Notes: generated from the sequence alone by a model not told the origin. Positions 1-9,517 are shown, counted from the first letter of the stretch. The stretch: 64,000 nt of DNA from Flavobacterium selenitireducens (GCF_014748335.1 NZ_JAAVIY010000007.1:62001-126000), one strand, 5' to 3'. Program-made: numbers and translations.

Positions 1-1690
1 CGACGTCGCCTCGAAATCAACCGTCCAAATAACGTCGGACGGCAAGAAGAACAGCGTCATCAACGGAATTACGGATTGGGTTTACGAGGAAGAATTTGCG
101 TTTGTTCGCGCGTTCGACTGGAGTGCCGATTCTAAGAAAATCGCGTTTATCCGCTTTGACGAAACCCAGGTTCCGGAATTTACGATGACGGTTTTTCACA
201 AAGAATTGTATCCGAAAGAAGAAAAATTCAAGTATCCGAAAGCAGGCGAAAAGAACGCTTTGGTAAGCCTTCACTTATACGATGTGACTTCGGCTGCGAC
301 CAAGAACGTCAACCTCGGGAATTACAGCGATTTCTATATCGCCCGCCTAAAATGGACGAAAGACGCCAATATTTTGAGTGCGCAGGTTCTGAACCGCCAC
401 CAGAGCAACCTTGACTTGATTTTTGTAGATGCGAATTCCGGGTCGGCTAAAATCGCGCTCAACGAAAAAGACAAAGCCTACGTCGATGTGACCGACAACC
501 TCACGTTTCTCAAGGACAACAGCTTTATCTGGACGTCAGAAAAGGACGGCTTCAACCACATTTATCTGTACGACAAGAACGGAAAGCTAAAGAATCAAGT
601 CACGAAAGGCAAATGGGAAGTCACGAAATATTATGGTTTTGATGAAAAGAACAAGACGATTTTTTACCAATCGGTAGAGAACGGTTCGATCAACCGCGAC
701 GTGTACAGCATTAGCCTTGACGGAAAGAACAAAAAGCGCCTTTCGTCCCAAACGGGAACAAATAATGCGACGACTTTCAGCCCGAACTTCGATTTTTATA
801 TCAACAGTTTTTCGAGCGCGACCGAGGCGCCGGCCTACACGTTGCGCGAATCCAAGTCCGGCAAGGAAGTCCAGAAAATCTCGGATAACGTCGCCCTGAC
901 CGATAAGATCAAAGCGTACGATTTGCCTGCAAAGGAATTTTTCGTGATCAAAACCGAAAAAGGCCACGAATTGAACGCCTGGATGATCAAGCCGAAAAAT
1001 TTCGATGCGTCCAAAAAATATCCGGTTTTCATGTACCAATATTCCGGCCCAGGATCACAGGAAGTCTCAAACGACTGGCTCAGCGCGAACGATTATTGGT
1101 TCATGATGTTGTCGCAACAAGGTTACATCACGGTTTGCGTCGACGGTCGTGGCACTGGTTTTAAAGGAGCCGCATTTAAAAAAGTAACACAGAACAATCT
1201 CGGGAAATACGAAGTCGAAGACCAGATCGACGCAGCTAAAGTCATCGGGAATTATCCGTATGTCGACAAATCGCGCATCGGAATTTTCGGATGGTCGTAC
1301 GGCGGATTCATGTCCTCGAACTGCATCCTCAAAGGGTCGGACGTGTTCAAGATGGCCATTGCGGTCGCTCCGGTGACGAACTGGCGATTTTACGATTCGG
1401 TTTATACCGAAAGATACCTTACGACGCCTCAGGAAAACGCTGCGGGTTACGACGAAAATTCACCGATCAATTTCGTGCAGAACCTAAAAGGGAAGTTCCT
1501 TTTGATCCACGGAACGGCCGACGACAACGTCCACGTACAGAATTCCATGCAGATGATCGAAGCGTTGGTCCAGGCCAACAAACAATTCGACATGGCGATT
1601 TATCCAGACAAAAACCACGGCATTTACGGAGGCAAAACACGCATCCAGCTTTTCAACAAAATGACCGATTACATCCTTCAGAATCTTTAA
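1..1690 (+). CDS. Dipeptidyl-peptidase IV-like S9 serine peptidase (5' partial)
   Basis: Secreted or periplasmic peptidase expected to remove N-terminal dipeptides. The reading frame is open from the first bases of the window, upstream of the first in-frame ATG at 185, so the N-terminus is missing. The frame start encodes DWVYEEEF, the double-Glu motif that binds the substrate amino terminus in DPP-IV. The beta-propeller region is followed by an alpha/beta hydrolase domain with the nucleophile motif GWSYGG (Ser codon 1295-1297), the Asp motif GTADDNVH near 1520 and the catalytic His in KNHGIYGG near 1617, so the triad is intact. It ends 23 bases before a POT transporter; peptidase plus peptide importers suggests one peptide-utilisation operon. 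Family assignment is firm; the exact specificity (DPP-IV or a related S9 activity) is inferred. Confidence 0.93.
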   Translation, partial: DVASKSTVQITSDGKKNSVINGITDWVYEEEFAFVRAFDWSADSKKIAFIRFDETQVPEFTMTVFHKELYPKEEKFKYPKAGEKNALVSLHLYDVTSAATKNVNLGNYSDFYIARLKWTKDANILSAQVLNRHQSNLDLIFVDANSGSAKIALNEKDKAYVDVTDNLTFLKDNSFIWTSEKDGFNHIYLYDKNGKLKNQVTKGKWEVTKYYGFDEKNKTIFYQSVENGSINRDVYSISLDGKNKKRLSSQTGTNNATTFSPNFDFYINSFSSATEAPAYTLRESKSGKEVQKISDNVALTDKIKAYDLPAKEFFVIKTEKGHELNAWMIKPKNFDASKKYPVFMYQYSGPGSQEVSNDWLSANDYWFMMLSQQGYITVCVDGRGTGFKGAAFKKVTQNNLGKYEVEDQIDAAKVIGNYPYVDKSRIGIFGWSYGGFMSSNCILKGSDVFKMAIAVAPVTNWRFYDSVYTERYLTTPQENAAGYDENSPINFVQNLKGKFLLIHGTADDNVHVQNSMQMIEALVQANKQFDMAIYPDKNHGIYGGKTRIQLFNKMTDYILQNL

Positions 1691-1713
1691 CTAACTAACA
1701 ACAGAATATAAAA

Positions 1714-3597
1714 ATGGCAGAAATTCAGGCAAAAACAGGGCATCCCAAAGGGCTTTGGGTCCTATTCGGGACCGAAATGTGGGAGCGTTTCAACTTCTAC
1801 GGAATGCGCGCGCTACTTACGCTATTCCTCGTAAACTCACTCATGATGAAGGAGGCGGACGCTTCCCTTATCTACGGCGGTTTTCTCGGACTCTGTTACC
1901 TGACGCCGCTTTTGGGCGGTTTCATCGCCGACCGTTTCTTCGGCAACCGCAACTGCATTTTGCTCGGCGGATTGATGATGGCGTGCGGACAATTGCTTTT
2001 GTTCTTCAGCGCCTCGGTTTTCGGTACGAATTTGTCGTTGGCGAACACCCTGATGTGGTCGGCCCTCGGAATCATCATCTTCGGAAACGGATTCTTCAAG
2101 CCGAACATTTCCTCGATGGTGGGAAGCTTGTATCCGAAACAAGAGAAAACGAAGCTGGACACGGCGTTCACGATTTTCTACATGGGAATCAACATTGGCG
2201 CTTTCCTCGGACAATTCATCTGCCCATTCCTTGGCGACGTCAAAGATGCCAACGGCGTTCGCGACATCCACGCGTTCAAATGGGGATTTCTCGTGGCGGC
2301 ACTTGCGATGTTGATCGGATCGGCCACGTTCTATTTCCTCAAAAATAAATATGTAGTTACTCCGGAAGGCAAGCCAATCGGAGGCGTTCCGTCCAAAAAC
2401 GACACCTCTGATTACGAAGAAGGAGAAGCACAAAAAGCACATTTTACGACAGGTTCGTTATTGTTTGCGGTGGTGTTGTTCGTCGGATTGTTCTTCGCGT
2501 TCAATTTCTTTACCGAAGGCGACAACATCGTAAAAACCTACATCTATCCGATGATCTACGCAGCGGGAATCACCCTTGCGGCGCTCATCCTTACCGATAA
2601 AACGCTTACGAGAGTGGAGATCCAACGCATTTGCGTGATTTACGTGATGTCGTTTTTCATCATCTTCTTTTGGGCCGCATTCGAACAGGCGGGATCCTCG
2701 CTGACCTTTATCGCCGACAACCAAACCGACAGAAACTTCCTTGGAATCTGGGATATGCCGGCGTCGATGGTGCAAATCTTCAACGGATTGTTCGTCGTGA
2801 TGTTCGCCGTTCCATTCTCTATGCTTTGGGACAGGTTGCGCGCCAAAAACCAAGAGCCGATTTCTACTGTGAAACAATCGATCGGTTTGGCGTTGATCGC
2901 GTTGAGTTACTTTATCATCGCCCATAACGTAAAGGATCTCGGCAACGGGTTGCTTGCGATCTACTGGTTGATCCTGCTTTATCTGATCCAGACTTTCGGT
3001 GAACTTTGCCTTTCGCCTATCGGACTTTCGCTTGTAGGGAAATTGTCTCCGAAGCGTTTTGCGTCATTGGCTTACGGCGTTTTCTTTATCTCGAATGCTG
3101 CGGGTTACGCGCTTTCGGGAACGCTCGGATCGATTTTGCCTCCGACAGGTGACAAATACCAATTGGCCGAAAACAACGATATCGACCTAAAAGCTATTCT
3201 CGACAAATCCAAAACGGCAGACGGTGCCGAGTTGTTCGCGCTTGCCAAGCTCAATCTTGCATCCGTCGACAACACTCAGGCCAAAGCGAACAACATTGAC
3301 GTGGAAGCGAAGATCAAGAATGTAGCCGAGAAGAAAGCCGCGATCGAGACTGCCGCTAAGGAGAAAAAGGAATTCGTCGACAGTTTTACGGCCTCCGATA
3401 CGACTTTTACGGCTTCCGAACTCAACCTGATCAAGGAAAAACAGATCATCAAAGCGGAATATCCAACCTTTGCCGGTTTCACGATCTCGAACCTCTATGA
3501 TTTCTTCATGGTGTTCGTCGTGCTCTGCGGAATTGCATCGGTAATCCTGTTCGCGTTGACTCCGGTTCTCAAGAAAATGATGCACGGCGTCCGCTAA
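1714..3597 (+). CDS. POT/PTR family proton-coupled peptide transporter (first of three)
   Basis: Inner-membrane MFS-type transporter predicted to import di- and tripeptides with protons. The 627-residue protein has the POT signature EMWERF (E21, E24, R25) in TM1, FYMGINIGA near residue 155, and the TM7 motif WAAFEQ with Glu324. The usual fold is interrupted between about residues 476 and 587 by a roughly 110-residue hydrophilic, Ala/Lys-rich, probably helical insert just before the last membrane helix; this makes it longer than the common 450-530 residues. It starts 23 bases after the DPP-IV-like gene and is followed by two paralogues, consistent with cotranscription. Confidence 0.95.
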   Translation: MAEIQAKTGHPKGLWVLFGTEMWERFNFYGMRALLTLFLVNSLMMKEADASLIYGGFLGLCYLTPLLGGFIADRFFGNRNCILLGGLMMACGQLLLFFSASVFGTNLSLANTLMWSALGIIIFGNGFFKPNISSMVGSLYPKQEKTKLDTAFTIFYMGINIGAFLGQFICPFLGDVKDANGVRDIHAFKWGFLVAALAMLIGSATFYFLKNKYVVTPEGKPIGGVPSKNDTSDYEEGEAQKAHFTTGSLLFAVVLFVGLFFAFNFFTEGDNIVKTYIYPMIYAAGITLAALILTDKTLTRVEIQRICVIYVMSFFIIFFWAAFEQAGSSLTFIADNQTDRNFLGIWDMPASMVQIFNGLFVVMFAVPFSMLWDRLRAKNQEPISTVKQSIGLALIALSYFIIAHNVKDLGNGLLAIYWLILLYLIQTFGELCLSPIGLSLVGKLSPKRFASLAYGVFFISNAAGYALSGTLGSILPPTGDKYQLAENNDIDLKAILDKSKTADGAELFALAKLNLASVDNTQAKANNIDVEAKIKNVAEKKAAIETAAKEKKEFVDSFTASDTTFTASELNLIKEKQIIKAEYPTFAGFTISNLYDFFMVFVVLCGIASVILFALTPVLKKMMHGVR

Positions 3598-3607
3598 TAT
3601 TCGACTT

Positions 3608-5266
3608 ATGTGGAACAAACACCCTAAAGCGCTCCCATATCTTTTCCTTTCCGAAATGTGGGAGCGTTTCGGTTATTATTTAATGATCGGAATCTTTACG
3701 CTTTATCTGAAAGACGTGGAAAAAGGTTTCGCCATGACCGAAAAAGAAGCATCCGATTTATACGGGACTTTTATCGCATTGGTGTTCCTGACGCCGTTTA
3801 TCGGTGGTTTGATCGCCGACCGCTATCTCGGCTATAGAAATTCCATCATTCTCGGTGGAATTTTGATGGGCGCCGGATATTTCATGATGGGCGTGCATTC
3901 GCTTCCCGTTTTGTACACGGCCATGACGCTTGTGATCCTCGGAAACGGATTCTTCAAACCCAACATTTCGACGCTACTCGGCAATTTCTATAACGAAGAA
4001 AAATTCAAGGCCAAGAAAGACGAAGGATACAACATTTTCTACATGGGAATCAACGTCGGGGCGTTCATCTGCAACTTTTTCGGAGCCGCGCTTTACAACC
4101 TTTTCGGATGGCAACAAGCCTTTATGGCGGCCGGAGTCGGGATGTTCATCGGCGTGATCACGTTCATGATTGGCATCAAGCACTACGGCGTTCACGACCA
4201 AAAAAAAGGTGTGCAGGAAGGCGATATGCCGTTTTCGAAGATCGTCATGTTCATTTTGTTGCCGTCGATTGTTTTCGGCGTCATCGGATGGCTTATAAAA
4301 GGAACGGCTTCGGACGCGAATCCAAACAGCTATATTTTCGGATCGGACAGCACGGACGCCTTTATTTTCGCCTGTATTCCGGTCATTTTATTCTATTCGT
4401 CTCTTTATTTTAAAGCTAAGCCCGAAGACAAACGCCCGATTGGCGCGCTGTTGACGATTTTCGCCGTCGTGATTTTGTTTTGGGGCGTTTTCAAACTCAA
4501 CGGATCGGCTCTCAACACCTGGGGCGACCGCTATACCGACCGTGAGATAACGGGAAACACCGAGAGCGTGTTTTCGACGTTGAAATTATCGGACAAGCTC
4601 GCGTATAAAAAAGATTCTGTCGGCGTGTACGACGAACAGTTCCGTCTCCAGAAAGTGGACGGAAAAGTTCAGAAAGAAGTCAATTATCCGGTTTATTTCC
4701 GAAATGTAGAACCCGAGAAATTGCCTCAGGAAAACGCCGAGGTTTCGCTTTGGTCGCCCAACCTGAGCCAGTCGATCAATCCGTTCTGGGTAATCGTTTT
4801 GACGCCTTTGGTCATCGCGTTTTTCTCGTTTTTGCGCATCCGCCAGAAAGAGCCTACAACGCCAACCAAGATCGCGTTTGGGCTTTTGATCTCGGCACTG
4901 AGCGTATTGGTCATGGTCGCCGCGGTCAAGGCGGGCAGCAACGGAACCGAAAAAGTTTCGGTTTGGTGGCTCGTCGCGAATTACGGCGTGATCACGATAG
5001 GAGAGTTGTTCCTGAGTCCGATGGGATTATCGGTGGTTTCAAAACTGAGTCCGGCCAAAATTACCTCGCTCATGATGGGCGGATGGTTTTTGGCGACCTC
5101 TATCGGAAACAAACTCAGCGGCGTTCTCGCCTCGATGTGGGACACGTATGAAGACAAGACGAATTTCTTCTGGCTCAACTTCGGGCTGTTGTTGGCGGCT
5201 ACCGCTTTGATGTTCGTCGTCTTGAAGCAACTCAATAAAGTAATGGCCGAAAAAGGCATACGATAA
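3608..5266 (+). CDS. POT family transporter with large TM7-8 loop and TM7 Lys (second of three)
   Basis: Member of the POT peptide-transporter family, 552 residues, with the TM1 signature EMWERF (E16, E19, R20), the GNGFFKPNIST segment and FYMGINVGA. Two features set it apart from its neighbours. The TM7 position that is Glu in the paralogues (WAAFEQ / WAFFEQ) reads WGVFKL here, putting Lys296 where a proton-coupling Glu is expected. A hydrophilic segment of about 90 residues (about 300-388) follows TM7 before the next membrane helix. It starts 10 bases after the preceding gene and its TAA overlaps the next ATG by one base (TAATG), so the three genes are tightly coupled. Transport of peptides is the family inference; the mechanism may differ. 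Confidence 0.92.
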   Translation: MWNKHPKALPYLFLSEMWERFGYYLMIGIFTLYLKDVEKGFAMTEKEASDLYGTFIALVFLTPFIGGLIADRYLGYRNSIILGGILMGAGYFMMGVHSLPVLYTAMTLVILGNGFFKPNISTLLGNFYNEEKFKAKKDEGYNIFYMGINVGAFICNFFGAALYNLFGWQQAFMAAGVGMFIGVITFMIGIKHYGVHDQKKGVQEGDMPFSKIVMFILLPSIVFGVIGWLIKGTASDANPNSYIFGSDSTDAFIFACIPVILFYSSLYFKAKPEDKRPIGALLTIFAVVILFWGVFKLNGSALNTWGDRYTDREITGNTESVFSTLKLSDKLAYKKDSVGVYDEQFRLQKVDGKVQKEVNYPVYFRNVEPEKLPQENAEVSLWSPNLSQSINPFWVIVLTPLVIAFFSFLRIRQKEPTTPTKIAFGLLISALSVLVMVAAVKAGSNGTEKVSVWWLVANYGVITIGELFLSPMGLSVVSKLSPAKITSLMMGGWFLATSIGNKLSGVLASMWDTYEDKTNFFWLNFGLLLAATALMFVVLKQLNKVMAEKGIR

Positions 5267-6789
5267 TGGCAGAGATTTCCCAGGCAAGCGTCGATCTGGA
5301 GAACATCCAGAATTTTAAGGGCAAATATCCAAAACAGTTATGGTATTTGTTTTTCAGCGAAATGTGGGAGCGTTTTTCGTTTTACGGAATGCGCGGCATG
5401 CTCTACTTTTTCATGGTGCACCAGCTTTTGATGAACAAAGAGGAAGCCAACCTGCAATATGGGGCGACCCAGGCGTGGGTGTATGCCTTCACATTCATCG
5501 GCGGTTTATTCGCCGACAAGATTTTCGGGTTCCGCAAATCCTTGTTTTGGGGCGGCTTGCTGATGATTGTCGGAAGCATCATTTTGGCGATGGATCCCAA
5601 GAATTACTTTTTCCTCGGCGTGAGTTTTACGATTGTAGGAACCGGGTTTTTCAAGCCGAATATTTCGTCTATGGTAGGGAAACTTTACCGCGATGACGAC
5701 AATCGGCGTGATGCCGGCTTCTCCCTGTTCTATGCTGGCGTGAATCTCGGGGCCATCCTTGGCGGATATTTTTGTATTGCGATCGGAAAACGAGAAATCT
5801 TCGAAAATATCATTCCGGCGGGATCGGAATGGAATGTCGCTTTCGGATTGGCGGCGATCGTGATGGTCATCAGTTTGCTGACGTTCACACAGACGCAAAA
5901 AAGTTTGGGAGCCATCGGTTTATCGCCATTGGCTGGAGCGAGTCCGGCGCGGAAAAGGATGTTGGAATGGGTAACTTACATTGGATCCATCCTGATCGTC
6001 CCCATCATTATGATCATGGTTTCCAATACGGAATACACGGATTATTTCATGTACGTCATTGGCCCGGCATCGATCGTATATCTTGTTTATGAGATGCGGA
6101 ACTTCGACTCCGCCCAAAACAAGCGCTTGGTTGCGGCCCTGATTTTTATGCTGTTTTCGATCGTATTTTGGGCTTTTTTCGAACAAAGCGGAGGGTCATT
6201 GAGCGACTTCGCAGCCGAGAACCTCAAAGACACCGTGCTGGGCGTCCATCTCGATCCAAACGGCGTCAACAATTCCGCGAACTCGGTATTTGTCGTCGCA
6301 TTCGCTGCATTGGTAGGCATCGTATGGTTATGGCTCAGCAAGCGAAACCTCGAACCGAATACGATTGTCAAATTCGGATTGTCATTTTTGTTTCTCGCCG
6401 GCGGCTTCTACCTTTTTTATTACACCAAGTTCTTTGCTGACGCAGACGGAAGGACTTCGCTGGACATCTTTACCATAGGTTGGCTCGTGATTACGTTCGG
6501 GGAGCTTTGTCTGTCGCCAATAGGAATGTCGGCCATGACAAAACTATCGCCTCAAAAAACCCAGGCCGTCATTATGGGAATGTGGTTCCTGGCGAGTGCT
6601 TACGGGCAATATTTCGCGGGGCTTTTGGGAGCGAACATCGCAGGCGCCTCGGCCAATATGACCAATATTGAAAAACTCAATGTCTACGCCGACGGTTACA
6701 AACAACTCGGGATTTACGCGCTGATCGCCGGAGTGGTCATGATTGCACTTTCGCCACTGATCAAAAAACTCATGCAGGGAGTAAAATAA
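5266..6789 (+). CDS. POT family proton-coupled peptide transporter (third of three)
   Basis: Compact 507-residue POT transporter without the large inserts of the two upstream paralogues. The TM1 motif EMWERF (E32, E35, R36), FYAGVNLGA and the TM7 motif WAFFEQ (Glu306) are all present, so the canonical proton/peptide site looks complete. The ATG overlaps the stop of the preceding gene by one base, indicating translational coupling. The N-terminus carries about 20 hydrophilic residues before TM1. No clear terminator follows; 52 bases separate it from a periplasmic thioredoxin gene that may have its own promoter. Substrates are inferred to be the short peptides made by the DPP-IV-like enzyme at the head of the cluster. 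Confidence 0.95.
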   Translation: MAEISQASVDLENIQNFKGKYPKQLWYLFFSEMWERFSFYGMRGMLYFFMVHQLLMNKEEANLQYGATQAWVYAFTFIGGLFADKIFGFRKSLFWGGLLMIVGSIILAMDPKNYFFLGVSFTIVGTGFFKPNISSMVGKLYRDDDNRRDAGFSLFYAGVNLGAILGGYFCIAIGKREIFENIIPAGSEWNVAFGLAAIVMVISLLTFTQTQKSLGAIGLSPLAGASPARKRMLEWVTYIGSILIVPIIMIMVSNTEYTDYFMYVIGPASIVYLVYEMRNFDSAQNKRLVAALIFMLFSIVFWAFFEQSGGSLSDFAAENLKDTVLGVHLDPNGVNNSANSVFVVAFAALVGIVWLWLSKRNLEPNTIVKFGLSFLFLAGGFYLFYYTKFFADADGRTSLDIFTIGWLVITFGELCLSPIGMSAMTKLSPQKTQAVIMGMWFLASAYGQYFAGLLGANIAGASANMTNIEKLNVYADGYKQLGIYALIAGVVMIALSPLIKKLMQGVK

Positions 6790-6841
6790 ATTATTACCTT
6801 TCGGCACCGTTTTTGTCAAGGCGGGCCATAAATTTTCAAAC

Positions 6842-7306
6842 ATGAAAAAAGTATTTATAGTTCTGTTCCTCTTTGTCGGATCGTTAGCCGTCCAAGCACA
6901 GGAATTGCAATGGGAAACCGACATCCAGAAAGCGGTAAAACTCTCTGAGAAATCAAAGAAACCGATGCTCATGTTCTTTACCGGAAGCGACTGGTGCGGC
7001 TGGTGCATCCGGTTGCAGAAAGAAGTGCTCAAAACGCCTGAATTTGCAAAATGGGCGAAAGACAATGTAGTTCTGGTCGAGCTCGACTTCCCGCGTCGGA
7101 CACCGCAAACTGATGAAATCAAAAAGCAGAACTTCGAGTTGCAGCAGTTCTTTGGCGTTCGCGGCTATCCGACGGTTTGGTTTGCTACGGCAACAAAAGA
7201 CAAAACCGGTAAGATCAGTTTTACACAAATGGGCAGCACAGGATATGTTGCCGGCGGCCCTTCTGCCTGGCTTGACGGAGCGAACAAGATCATTAAGAAA
7301 TCCTAA
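6842..7306 (+). CDS. Periplasmic thioredoxin-family protein
   Basis: A 154-residue exported thioredoxin-fold protein. A signal peptide is visible (Lys-rich start, hydrophobic core, AVQAQ cleavage region near residue 20). The redox motif is WCGWC (Cys52, Cys55), followed by an LQKEV helix and a typical thioredoxin_7-like sequence with a cis-Pro region at GYPTVWF. It probably acts as a disulfide reductase or isomerase in the periplasm; no partner is identifiable next to it. Its stop codon overlaps the stop of the convergent comEC gene by four bases (7303-7306), leaving no room for a conventional terminator between them. Confidence 0.9.
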   Translation: MKKVFIVLFLFVGSLAVQAQELQWETDIQKAVKLSEKSKKPMLMFFTGSDWCGWCIRLQKEVLKTPEFAKWAKDNVVLVELDFPRRTPQTDEIKKQNFELQQFFGVRGYPTVWFATATKDKTGKISFTQMGSTGYVAGGPSAWLDGANKIIKKS

Positions 7307-9309
7307 GGATCGTCTTTAAGACAATAGAATCCCTTTTCGGCAGTTGCGTGAAAAGGGATTTTTCGTTTTTGGCAAGTGCGCTTCCAATACTCAATTTGGG
7401 ATCTGTAGTTCGATCCGTCGGCGACGACAATTTCCGGACGATATTTCATTATCATCCGATCAAGATTAACTCTTGAGGCATTCGTGAGCAGCAGGATTTG
7501 TGGATTTGCGGATCGCGGAAATATCGGAATGCTATCGAGGATGAGGATTTTCTTCCCCGCGAAGAAATGCAGGTCTGTCCACTTTCGGCTTCTTGCGCGC
7601 AAACCATGATGCGTCAGGTAAGGATTCAGTACAAATTCGTCCCTTTTGCGGTCTTCGCGTTTTTGAAACAACAAGGCGTTTCTACCGTTGCGCTCAAGGA
7701 TTACGTTATCGCCTCTTGCATGGAATACGATCCATTCATTTGCATTTTCGGCTTTGTTGAAGTGATGTAAAAAAAGCAGCTGGATTCCCAACACGCAAAG
7801 CAGCAGCGTCAACACGCTTGCGAACTTTGGGCGCGCGAGGCTTCCAACCGAAAAAATCAGCACATAGCTAACACCCATCAACGTCATCGGAAACCAGATA
7901 TCGGTAAAAACAAATCCGTCGAATTTCGCTACTTGGGCGATCAGGAAGTTGAGCAGCGCAATACCGTTTGACGTCGGCCAGGCCAGAAATTGTGGAATTG
8001 GCGCAACACATGCCCAAACAGATGAAATCAACCCTAAAGCCATAATAACTCCCAACAGCGGTATTGCAAATAGATTGGCTACAAGAAAAAGACCCGGAAA
8101 CTGGTGGAAATAGTAAAGGCTCAGCGGCAGCGTACCAATTTGGGCCGAAAGCGAAACCGTCGTAGTGTCGCGCAAGTAAAGAAGAATACGGTTTCGCGTC
8201 TCAAAGAAGCTGTCAAATAACGGCTTCAGGTAGACGATAAAGAACAGCGCCACATAACTCAACTGGAATCCGACGTCGAAAAGTAGTTTCGGCTGGAATG
8301 CCAACAATACCAAAATTGATGAGGCGAGCGTGTTGTAGATGTTGCTTCCTCGTTTGAGGTGCAGGCCGAATGCCACAAACGAAAACGTCGCCGCCGACCG
8401 CATTACAGATGGTGAAAGACCTGCCAATAACGCAAAACTCCACAAACCGACGATAAGGATCATTAATTTCGCCGGCTTCCAGGTTGGAGAGTTGGGGAAG
8501 AATCTAAGAAACGCAGACAGGATCAGCATCACAAAACCGACGTGAAGCCCCGAAACGGACAATATGTGGACGACGCCTGTTACCTGGTAGTTTCTGACGG
8601 TTTCTGCATCGATTTCCTGTTGCTGGCCGAGCATCAACGCGTGAAATACCTCGAGTTCCTGTTTCCCGAAACCCTTTGCGGAGTTGGTCAATATTCGTTT
8701 TCGTAATGCGTCCGAGTAATACCAGATATCCTTGCTGATTCCACCGCGCAAGATCGTATCGGCGAACACCTGTGCATAAATACCTTTGTTGCGCAGGTAA
8801 GCGGAATAATCAAATCCGTGGGGATTCAACGGCGGCTTTAATGCCGTGCAGTACGAGTTGACATAAATTTTCTGGCCAACGGGCAAGTCAGCCGGATGAT
8901 CGGCTTTTTTCAGATAGAGCAGAACTCTCCCGTCCGAAGCGTGTTCGTCAATATATTCTACTGTACAAACGAACTTTCTGAACCGTTCAGAAACCTTAAG
9001 TTTTTCACGAATCGTGAGCGAAAACTTGTGAGGAACGTTTGGATCCAGCATTTTCAGGAACCGTCCGGAATGGGCGTGGTCTGCGTGAACTTCCAGGTAT
9101 ATGGCACCGAGCAAGGCTATAATCGGATACGGTAGGAGCGAATGCAGCAGCTCGAACCGCTTCCATAAAAAGCCAGGCAAAACCAGAACCGACAATGCGA
9201 TACAAATTGGCGCAAGTGAGTCGAGAGGCAAACGCAGGAAATGCCCGGAGGCGATCCCGACGACAAAAGCTAAGCTCAGACGGACGAGTGGAAAACGAAG
9301 AATCTGCAT
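7303..9309 (-). CDS. comEC: ComEC/Rec2-family DNA uptake channel protein
   Basis: Inner-membrane protein of the ComEC/Rec2 family, expected to carry single-stranded DNA across the membrane during natural transformation. The start was set at the ATG at 9309 (MQILRFPLV), which leads into the first hydrophobic helices; 22 upstream in-frame residues look non-coding. That gives 668 residues: N-terminal helices and a DUF4131-like soluble domain (about 20-190), then the Competence domain with the HILSVSGLHVGFV motif and many membrane helices (about 210-510), then a soluble C-terminus. The C-terminus corresponds to the metallo-beta-lactamase-like part but I see no HxHxDH metal motif. No other competence gene is nearby. 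Confidence 0.9.
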   Translation of the reverse strand: MQILRFPLVRLSLAFVVGIASGHFLRLPLDSLAPICIALSVLVLPGFLWKRFELLHSLLPYPIIALLGAIYLEVHADHAHSGRFLKMLDPNVPHKFSLTIREKLKVSERFRKFVCTVEYIDEHASDGRVLLYLKKADHPADLPVGQKIYVNSYCTALKPPLNPHGFDYSAYLRNKGIYAQVFADTILRGGISKDIWYYSDALRKRILTNSAKGFGKQELEVFHALMLGQQQEIDAETVRNYQVTGVVHILSVSGLHVGFVMLILSAFLRFFPNSPTWKPAKLMILIVGLWSFALLAGLSPSVMRSAATFSFVAFGLHLKRGSNIYNTLASSILVLLAFQPKLLFDVGFQLSYVALFFIVYLKPLFDSFFETRNRILLYLRDTTTVSLSAQIGTLPLSLYYFHQFPGLFLVANLFAIPLLGVIMALGLISSVWACVAPIPQFLAWPTSNGIALLNFLIAQVAKFDGFVFTDIWFPMTLMGVSYVLIFSVGSLARPKFASVLTLLLCVLGIQLLFLHHFNKAENANEWIVFHARGDNVILERNGRNALLFQKREDRKRDEFVLNPYLTHHGLRARSRKWTDLHFFAGKKILILDSIPIFPRSANPQILLLTNASRVNLDRMIMKYRPEIVVADGSNYRSQIEYWKRTCQKRKIPFHATAEKGFYCLKDDP

Positions 9310-9450
9310 GGCGTATAGTAAGTAAAGGCAATACGTGTGTTCAGATCCATCGACTAAAATTTCCCGAAACCGCATTGCCTTTTAATGGGCTGTGAGGTAA
9401 AACTACAACGCCAAAAGCAGATGCCGTTACAGAAAATCTGTAATAAATGT

Positions 9451-9485
9451 TAAAAAAAAACAACCAGGTGTTGCCCGGTTGTTTT
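9451..9485 (-). terminator. Rho-independent terminator after the NlpC/P60 gene
   Basis: A stem of ten pairs with one G-U (AACAACCAGG against CCCGGTTGTT) and a short loop, followed on the minus strand by a run of T. It lies 33 bases downstream of the NlpC/P60 stop codon. Confidence 0.75.
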
Positions 9486-9517
9486 AGGTGACGATGTCCG
9501 TCTATGATGTCGTGATA

